Below the pieces are notes generated by a model. It made no database searches and was not told the DNA's origin. It worked only from the letters and a program-made list of their open reading frames with translations. A program made the position numbers and the translations under genes. A DNA stretch of 20,347 bases from MESE01 sp036675035 (GTDB taxonomy: Bacteria > Pseudomonadota > Gammaproteobacteria > Burkholderiales > Burkholderiaceae_D). Numbering within the stretch: position 1 is the stretch's first letter; every line of letters begins with the position of its first letter. Shown here piece after piece: positions 15,748 to 20,347 of the stretch. Where the stretch lies: the NCBI GenBank assembly GCA_036675035.1, contig JAKFFO010000018.1, positions 1-20,347 on the forward strand, in the 5' to 3' direction.

Positions 15748-16698
15748 TCAGAAACCGATTTTTCGCTTGCCGCTAGATGCACGGATATTGATGTCTTCAG
15801 GCAGCACTTGATCGCGACGCGCGGCAACTGCGAAGCCGAGCCCGTCCAGCAATGTTTTCCGCATTTCCCTCGGAGAAATGGTCGCCATCCGCTCCAGCAC
15901 GTCGTCGGTGAGAGCCGGTTCGAACGCTTTCAGCTTGAGCTCACTCAAGAGCCCTGCGTACATGCGCTGCGCGATGCCGGCATTCTGCTCCTGTGTCGGT
16001 TTCGGTACTTCGTATACGGCCATCCGGTTGAGCAGCGGCTCTGGAATTCCTTCCAGGCTGTTCGCGGTCAGCACCCAGAATATCTGGCTCGCATCAATGT
16101 CCAGGTCGATGAACTCGTCATGAAAATGACATGAAGTTTCCGGTTCAAGCAATTGATAAAGCGCGGCCATCGGATCGCTTTGCGTGGAACCGGAGGCTTT
16201 TTCCACTTCATCGAGCAGGATAACGGGGTTCGCATATTGTCCATGTACCAGGCGTTCGGCCACTTTGCCACATTTGGCCCCCTTCCAGCTGGCCGAACTC
16301 CCGGTAATCACAAAGCCGGCGGACAGCGCATTCATGCTGATGAACTCGAATTCCGTTTCGAATGCGTGTGACAAGCGCTTGCCGAAATGGGTCTTTCCGA
16401 TTCCCGGATCACCCAGTATCAGCACCGGCATCACATTGAATCCGCCATCACCTGCAAGGGCAAGGCCCAGATAGCGGCTCAAATCGTCAAGCACTTCGGA
16501 GAAATTCGGACATTCCTCGTAAAGCGGGTCCAGCGCTCCGGTGGACGACGGCTTGGTAACGAAACGTTCCGCGCCTGTCTCCAGCATCTGTTCATAGAAT
16601 GCCTTCAGATCGGGGGAGCGCTCCTTGACGCGGCCTAATGCGCCCTGGACCTTATCGATATCATAAACGCGACGAGTATGTGCGATGGTAATGGACAT
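15748..16698 (-). CDS. Stand-alone AAA+ ATPase, Lon-like
   Basis: This 316-residue protein has Walker A GDPGIGKT (96-103), Walker B VILLDEVEK (159-167, D163 and E164), sensor 1 in LTANSLEGIP (N213), a probable arginine finger R225 (LLNRMAVYE) and sensor 2 PREMRKTLLDGLG (about 276-288). The DEVEK and PREMRKTL segments resemble the Lon ATPase module, but no protease domain and no Lon N-terminal domain are present. It is probably a cytosolic oligomeric remodelling ATPase with an unknown client. AGGGGAG precedes the ATG at 16698 at good spacing. It is convergent to the kinase (92-base gap) and divergent from the Crp/Fnr gene. The client and function are unknown. Confidence 0.85.
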   Translation of the reverse strand: MSITIAHTRRVYDIDKVQGALGRVKERSPDLKAFYEQMLETGAERFVTKPSSTGALDPLYEECPNFSEVLDDLSRYLGLALAGDGGFNVMPVLILGDPGIGKTHFGKRLSHAFETEFEFISMNALSAGFVITGSSASWKGAKCGKVAERLVHGQYANPVILLDEVEKASGSTQSDPMAALYQLLEPETSCHFHDEFIDLDIDASQIFWVLTANSLEGIPEPLLNRMAVYEVPKPTQEQNAGIAQRMYAGLLSELKLKAFEPALTDDVLERMATISPREMRKTLLDGLGFAVAARRDQVLPEDINIRASSGKRKIGF

Positions 16699-17196
16699 GA
16701 ATACGCTCCCCTTTCAGATACAAACCGCAATCGGTGATATCGACGTTTACGGGTAAAGATTACATCGCCAGCAAAAAATTGCAAAGGATAGTCAAGATTT
16801 TAATGGCGACCTGATGTTGATTCTGAACGAGCAAAGAATGTGCCGTCATCCGCGACTTCGATTGGCGTGCCGTTTGAATAACTGTCGTCGGCATACATGC
16901 CCGCAACCGGTAGCGCTTGACCGACGATCGCGATCGCTGCTCAGATCACCGCATGATGGCAAACGCTGCGCTGTTCTGCCGAACATCAGCGATTACTGAT
17001 ATTGCAACATGCTCTAGGAAACGTCCTACAACGGGCATGATTTTCCTACGCTCCGATTCAGTCGTTCCTGATATCAATTCCCATTTCAATTTGACATACT
17101 CCAACTCACTGATCGCGGTGACGCGAAGATCTTACGGAACAATTCACTGTTCAATCATTGCTACTTTTAACACTAAGCCACAAATTGGAGACGACC
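16699..17196. other. Divergent intergenic region between AAA+ ATPase and Crp/Fnr genes
   Basis: These 498 bases hold no supported gene. Short frames on both strands lack ribosome sites. Visible elements are the ATPase ribosome site, a small inverted repeat TAGGA-AACG-TCCTA (17015-17028), TGATATCA (17069-17076), and TTGACA (17091-17096) without a good -10 at the expected distance. The GGAG of the Crp/Fnr gene is at 17187-17190. No consensus TTGAT-N4-ATCAA box was found, so autoregulation is not supported. The promoters are undecided. Confidence 0.55.
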
Positions 17197-18054
17197 TTGC
17201 CTGCTACTCAAATAACCGACGTACTTCCTGCCGCCACGTTGAGCACAACCCGGTCTTCTATCGAAAGCGGATGGCAACGTGCGGGCAAACTCTGGTCGAG
17301 CCTGAAAGATGTTTGCGACTTGCTGCGCATTCCTACAAGTGCGTCGTTGAACGATGATGATTTCCTGTTCCAGCATGTGCAGTTCAAGGCTGGGCAACGA
17401 ATTCATACCGTTGGTCAGCCTTTCGATATGCTGTATATCGTCAACTCAGGTTTCCTGAAAACCGTCATGATCGATGAATCCGGAAACGAGCAGGTTCTCA
17501 GCTTTCCGATGAAAGGCGATCTGTTCGGTATCGATGGTATCCATAACAAGCAGTACACTTCGGAAGCAGTTGCACTGTCCAGCTGCGACGTGATCCTGAT
17601 ACCGTTCAAGAAATTCATGGCGATGGGGAGAACCCATCCCGAGCTCGAAACCTCGATATACAGTGTGATGAGCCGCGAGCTGATCCGTGAACAGGCGATG
17701 GTCAGCATGCTCGGATCGTTAAGCGCCGAAGCACGTGTCGCACGGTTTCTGGTATCGCTCTCGGACCGGTTTTCCGCCATGGGATATTCAGGCAAGGAGT
17801 TCAATCTGCGCATGACCCGGCACGAGATCGGCAGCTATCTTGGCCTTACGCTCGAAACCGTCAGCCGCACGTTTTCGGCGTTTAACGAAATCGGACTCAT
17901 CACGGTCGAGCAGCGCGCAATCGGCATCAGGGACATCAACACCCTTAAAACCCTTCGCCGCCTGCCGCCGTCACGCACTCGCGCCAAACAGGAATTGACC
18001 AAAGCCGCGAGACCGGTGTCCACACAATCCGCACGGGCATTGGCGGCGGTATGA
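17197..18054 (+). CDS. Crp/Fnr family transcription regulator without Fnr-type cysteine cluster
   Basis: From the TTG at 17197, chosen because GGAG (17187-17190) stands six bases upstream, the protein has 285 residues. An N-terminal cyclic-nucleotide-binding-type beta-roll (about 55-160, with QPFDMLYIVNSGFLK) is followed by a dimer helix and a winged helix. The recognition helix TLETVSR (E220, S223, R224) has the ExxSR signature of Fnr-like TTGAT-N4-ATCAA binding. Only C40 and C130 are present and the N-terminal C-x2-C-x5-C cluster is missing, so direct iron-sulfur oxygen sensing is unlikely. An Arg/Ser/Ala-rich tail (about 256-285) follows the DNA-binding domain. A TTG at 17158 would add 13 residues but lacks a ribosome site. 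Signal and targets are unknown. Confidence 0.9.
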   Translation: MPATQITDVLPAATLSTTRSSIESGWQRAGKLWSSLKDVCDLLRIPTSASLNDDDFLFQHVQFKAGQRIHTVGQPFDMLYIVNSGFLKTVMIDESGNEQVLSFPMKGDLFGIDGIHNKQYTSEAVALSSCDVILIPFKKFMAMGRTHPELETSIYSVMSRELIREQAMVSMLGSLSAEARVARFLVSLSDRFSAMGYSGKEFNLRMTRHEIGSYLGLTLETVSRTFSAFNEIGLITVEQRAIGIRDINTLKTLRRLPPSRTRAKQELTKAARPVSTQSARALAAV

Positions 18055-18098
18055 TCTCAAGCGGCCGGGGTGAAGCCGCTCCGGCCGCTTGAGATCAT
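18051..18098. terminator. Perfect 18-base inverted repeat overlapping the Crp/Fnr stop codon
   Basis: Positions 18051-18068 and 18081-18098 are perfect complements, with a 12-base loop. The left arm contains the TGA stop of the Crp/Fnr gene. A very stable hairpin ends the transcript. No long T-run follows on either strand, so it may be a rho-independent terminator of poor quality, an mRNA stabiliser or a dimer-regulator site. The call as terminator is by position. Confidence 0.55.
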
Positions 18099-18270
18099 TT
18101 GATCAATAGGTGCTGCAGTCGAGGTCCCCCTCAGGAATTCCCATCAGCGGGAGGCGCCGCCCAGGCGATCCACCTCTGATTCGTGAGTATTGCGATTACC
18201 CCGATCAGCTTCGCGCCGAACATGCCACCATAGAAAAGACTGGCGCTTCAAGGCGATGCCCAAGACATCG

Positions 18271-18313
18271 TGCAATCCGACGGCATCGCTGTATCGGCTG
18301 CCGTCGGATTGCA
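18271..18313. repeat. Perfect 15-base inverted repeat with 13-base loop
   Basis: TGCAATCCGACGGCA (18271-18285) is exactly complementary to 18299-18313. It sits in the middle of the non-coding stretch with no T-run on either side. It may be a hairpin of a small RNA, a regulator-binding palindrome or a repeat. Confidence 0.6.
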
Positions 18314-18661
18314 ACGTCAGCAATACCTTCAACATACTTTCTGCTCAACTGTCTCCGGCGACCGCGCCCAAGCGAACGCACTCCGTCTTTCACTGGTTAC
18401 CGGCCGGAACATGCGCGTCAAGTCCACACCGCAATGCGTGGTTTCCCGGTATCGGTTTGCACTGTTCGGCCATCTAAAAATCGCGCCGCGGAAACGCACG
18501 CGCAACGTAATCGCATCCTTGCGGTTGCGCTGCAATTTTATTGCAAGAACCGGCTAGAACTCATCGGACCTTCCGCGTTATTCAGAGTCCCGGGCAAAGC
18601 AGTAACGAATCCTGGTTTGGCCCTGCTTCTCGCACTTCTTAACCTGCCGCATCGCGGATTT

Positions 18662-18691
18662 TTGCCTTATTGCGGGAAAACCTGCTTTAAT
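18662..18691 (+). promoter_or_regulatory. Possible promoter of the second MFS gene
   Basis: TTGCCT (18662-18667) and TTTAAT (18686-18691) are 18 bases apart, a moderate sigma70 match. A transcript would start near 18698, about 75-90 bases before the likely start region of the MFS gene. No other pair in the upstream 100 bases looked better. Confidence 0.35.
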
Positions 18692-18785
18692 ATCGCAGCG
18701 CCATTAATTTTTTCAACACCCTTCCTCAGCCACATTCTTGAATCCCGCTCCGAATTAAGGCGCTCGCAAAAATGAACGCCTCCTG

Positions 18786-20003
18786 TTGCTCACGCTCGCA
18801 GGAATCCAGTTCACCCATATCCTCGACTTCATGATCATGATGCCGCTGGGGCCGCAGTTGATCCGGCTGTTGCAGATTTCAACCAATGAATTTGCGCTGC
18901 TGATATCGTCCTACACCTTTGCCGCGGCCGTATCGGGCCTGTTGGCAGCAACCTATATCGACCGCTTCGACCGCCGCAAACTGATGCTGGTTTTATATGT
19001 ATTGTTCATCGCGGCGACGCTGTGCTGCGGTCTGGCCCCGAACTATGCGGCATTATTGATTGCCCGCGCGCTGGCCGGCGCCTTTGGCGGCATTCTCGGA
19101 GCAATGGTGCAAACGGTGATTGCTGACGCGATTCCGTTCGAGCGTCGAGGTCAGGCAATGGGTACCGTGATGGCTGCGTTTTCGCTGTCAACAGTAGCCG
19201 GTGTACCGCTCGGTCTGCTGCTCGCCAATGAGATTCCTTCTGCCGGCTGGCGTGCTCCGTTCTTTTTCATTGTCGTGATGGCGGCCGGTTTCCTGCTTAT
19301 CGCATACAAAATATTGCCAGGCATGACCGCACATATGGCACGGCCAAGGCGAGGAAACATTTTTCAGCAGATTTATCTTGTGGCAAAAGAGCCGAACCAC
19401 ATGAAAGCATTTGCTTTTATCGCATTGCAGATGATGGCCGGCTTTTCAGTGATTCCCTATCTTGCTTTGTACATGACAACCAATATCGGTTTGCCGGAAT
19501 CTTTCATCACCGTTATTTATCTATGCGGCGGCGCGGCGACGTTTTTCACTGCACGCGTTATTGGAAAAATGTCGGACAAATACGGCAAGCCCAGGATGTT
19601 CAAATGGGTAGCGCTCGCTTCGTTCATTCCAGTAGTGATTGCGACACAGCTGCCGCCGGTGCCATGGTGGGTGGCGCTCCTCAATTCAACAGTATTTTTT
19701 ATACTGGTGTCAGGGCGCATGGTCCCAGCCATGGCGATGATCAGCGCCGCCGCCGTGCAACAGGTCCGCGGCACATTCATGAGCCTGATATCGTCGGTGC
19801 AGATGCTGTCGTCCGGGCTGGCGTCACTGGCGGCAGGCGTGATAGTGACCCAGACGCCGAGCGGACAAATGGTGCATTACGATATTGTCGGCTATCTCGC
19901 GGTGGCGAGCGGCTTTGCAGCGATCATGCTGATGCAACGGCTGAGAGTCGCGGCCGAACCGGATCGCGATCCGGCCGAGTCACCTGGCGAGGTGAGCCGT
20001 TAA
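18786..20003 (+). CDS. MFS transporter (DHA1-like drug or sugar efflux type)
   Basis: This 405-residue protein from a TTG at 18786 has about 12 membrane helices in two halves. The first helix starts immediately (MLTLAGIQFTHILDFMIMMP), helix 2-3 has the MFS motif A remnant DRFDRRKLML, and the second half has GKMSDKYGKPRMF. The substrate cannot be inferred; efflux of small organic molecules is typical of the DHA1 family. The start is unusual: the frame opens at 18759 and reads NERLLLLTLAGIQFTHIL, but the only in-frame starts are CTG 18783 and TTG 18786, while an ATG at 18772 is out of frame. It may be a non-canonical start, a small indel or a sequencing error. Confidence 0.85.
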   Translation: MLTLAGIQFTHILDFMIMMPLGPQLIRLLQISTNEFALLISSYTFAAAVSGLLAATYIDRFDRRKLMLVLYVLFIAATLCCGLAPNYAALLIARALAGAFGGILGAMVQTVIADAIPFERRGQAMGTVMAAFSLSTVAGVPLGLLLANEIPSAGWRAPFFFIVVMAAGFLLIAYKILPGMTAHMARPRRGNIFQQIYLVAKEPNHMKAFAFIALQMMAGFSVIPYLALYMTTNIGLPESFITVIYLCGGAATFFTARVIGKMSDKYGKPRMFKWVALASFIPVVIATQLPPVPWWVALLNSTVFFILVSGRMVPAMAMISAAAVQQVRGTFMSLISSVQMLSSGLASLAAGVIVTQTPSGQMVHYDIVGYLAVASGFAAIMLMQRLRVAAEPDRDPAESPGEVSR

Positions 20004-20022
20004 GGGCTCGCGCAGAAATAAG

Positions 20023-20206
20023 TTAGTATTCTGGCGATCGTAGCGGGAGGGTGCAGCAGGGATTTCGTGGCGCATGCGCCACGCCTGCGAAACGGTATCG
20101 CCTTGCAAGGCGATACTCCTGCAAGGCGCGCGACGCGCCGCAGTGCGAGCACTGCAAGCGGTGGGCAACGCCGCAGCGCACCCGCTACGGCCAGCAAAAA
20201 TGCTAA
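20023..20206. repeat. Nested-palindrome element (long outer stem with four or five inner hairpins)
   Basis: An outer stem pairs 20039-20047 with 20181-20189 (CGTAGCGGG/CCCGCTACG), 20031-20035 with 20190-20194 (CTGGC/GCCAG), and 20023-20030 with 20199-20206 (one G-U). Inside lie an 18-base palindrome (20066-20083, flanked by GCAGG/CCTGC), a 22-base palindrome (20095-20116), GGCGCG-CGA-CGCGCC (20125-20139), GCAGTG-CGAG-CACTGC (20140-20155) and a weaker hairpin (20158-20174). Such a multibranch fold is unlikely by chance. It may be an interspersed repeat, a MITE-like element or a structured RNA. No ORF of sense was seen in it. Confidence 0.7.
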
Positions 20207-20227
20207 GTTATTATTGCGCGAGTCCTA

Positions 20228-20347
20228 GGGCGTGTCCTCAATTAATGTAATGCAATCAGAACGATTCAGCGATTGCTGCCTCTATGTTTTTGAAGGAGGT
20301 AAAGATCATGGTCAGGCGCTATGCATTACGAGACGATCAGTGGGAAC
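20228..20347 (+). mobile_element. IS5-family insertion sequence, left end (cut by window edge)
   Basis: The element starts at GGGCGTGTCCTCAATTAATG (20228 on), a terminal inverted repeat like those of the IS427/IS1031 group, preceded by CTA as the likely target. It contains the start of a transposase gene. The right end is outside the window, so length, right repeat and intactness are unknown. Confidence 0.75.
20308..20347 (+). CDS. IS5-family transposase, first 13 codons
   Basis: The ATG at 20308 is preceded by a perfect AAGGAGGT (20293-20300) at seven bases and encodes MVRRYALRDDQWE up to the window edge. This opening is typical of IS5-family (IS427/IS1031 group) DDE transposases, which continue with a short helix-turn-helix-like region. 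The catalytic DDE residues lie outside the window. The family call rests on these residues and the terminal repeat. Confidence 0.8.
   Translation, partial: MVRRYALRDDQWE

Larger units (their letters stand above)
18099..18758. other. Long non-coding stretch between Crp/Fnr and MFS genes
   Basis: About 660 bases carry no convincing gene. A 221-codon plus-strand frame (18110-18775) has an Arg/Pro-rich, shadow-like composition and no ribosome site. A 30-codon minus-strand frame (18131-18223) encodes a hydrophobic segment, perhaps the remnant of a membrane protein. A 15-base perfect inverted repeat lies at 18271-18313. The 3' part holds a possible promoter (18662-18691). Confidence 0.5.

Noticed and set aside
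17091..17119. TTGACA as the Crp/Fnr promoter
   Set aside because: The -35 is perfect but no acceptable -10 lies 15-19 bases downstream.
18110..18775. 221-codon plus-strand frame in the non-coding stretch
   Set aside because: Arg/Pro/Cys-rich shadow-like composition, no ribosome site and no domain; it spans a perfect hairpin.
20023..20206. The nested-palindrome element as an integron attC site
   Set aside because: The GTTRRRY and RYYYAAC core sites are not present at the ends, and no integrase or cassette is seen.
1..20347. CRISPR array, tRNA or rRNA genes
   Set aside because: No regularly spaced direct repeats and no recognisable tRNA or rRNA segments were seen by eye; a covariance search was not possible.

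Overview
The window looks like chromosomal DNA of a betaproteobacterium of the order Burkholderiales, probably Oxalobacteraceae-like; the genus cannot be fixed from the sequence alone. The signs are a cox operon of the order DUF2244 - coxB - coxA - 35-residue cytochrome oxidase small assembly protein - ctaG - DUF2970 - coxC, a comF gene beside bioC, and a trmL/pcuC pair. Most genes are ordinary housekeeping or respiratory genes. The accessory part is the right third.

Positions 1-4866 (minus strand) hold a caa3-type terminal oxidase operon. A good sigma70-type promoter (TTGATA-18-TATACT, 4837-4866) precedes the DUF2244 gene. CoxB carries the CuA site and a C-terminal cytochrome c domain; CoxA carries all heme and CuB ligands and a His-rich N-terminus. 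The small protein, CtaG and DUF2970 follow, and coxC runs off the left edge. A 22-bp palindrome follows coxA and a REP-like hairpin precedes coxC; both may adjust subunit stoichiometry.

Positions 5005-10742 hold bioC (minus) divergent from comF-trmL (plus), then pcuC (plus, periplasmic copper chaperone, functionally matched to the cox genes). A minus-strand group follows: a diiron ferritin-like/acyl-ACP-desaturase-like protein, rfaE2 (ADP-heptose synthesis) and an asparaginase. A rho-independent terminator lies immediately in front of the rfaE2 start codon.

Positions 11015-15655 (plus) hold an MFS transporter, a short MetE-like methyltransferase and a soluble PAS-GAF hybrid histidine kinase whose GTG start overlaps the methyltransferase stop by one base. 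Convergent to them is a stand-alone AAA+ ATPase with Lon-like features (15748-16698, minus). It is divergent from a Crp/Fnr-type regulator that lacks the Fnr iron-sulfur cysteine cluster (17197-18054).

Positions 18055-20347 hold a roughly 700-base non-coding stretch with two long perfect hairpins, a second MFS transporter with an unusual start, and a roughly 184-base element built of nested palindromes (20023-20206). The left end of an IS5-family insertion sequence (from 20228) is cut by the window edge. The nested-palindrome element is the strongest unexplained structure. I did not see a clearly new multi-gene system; the methyltransferase-kinase couple is the nearest candidate.
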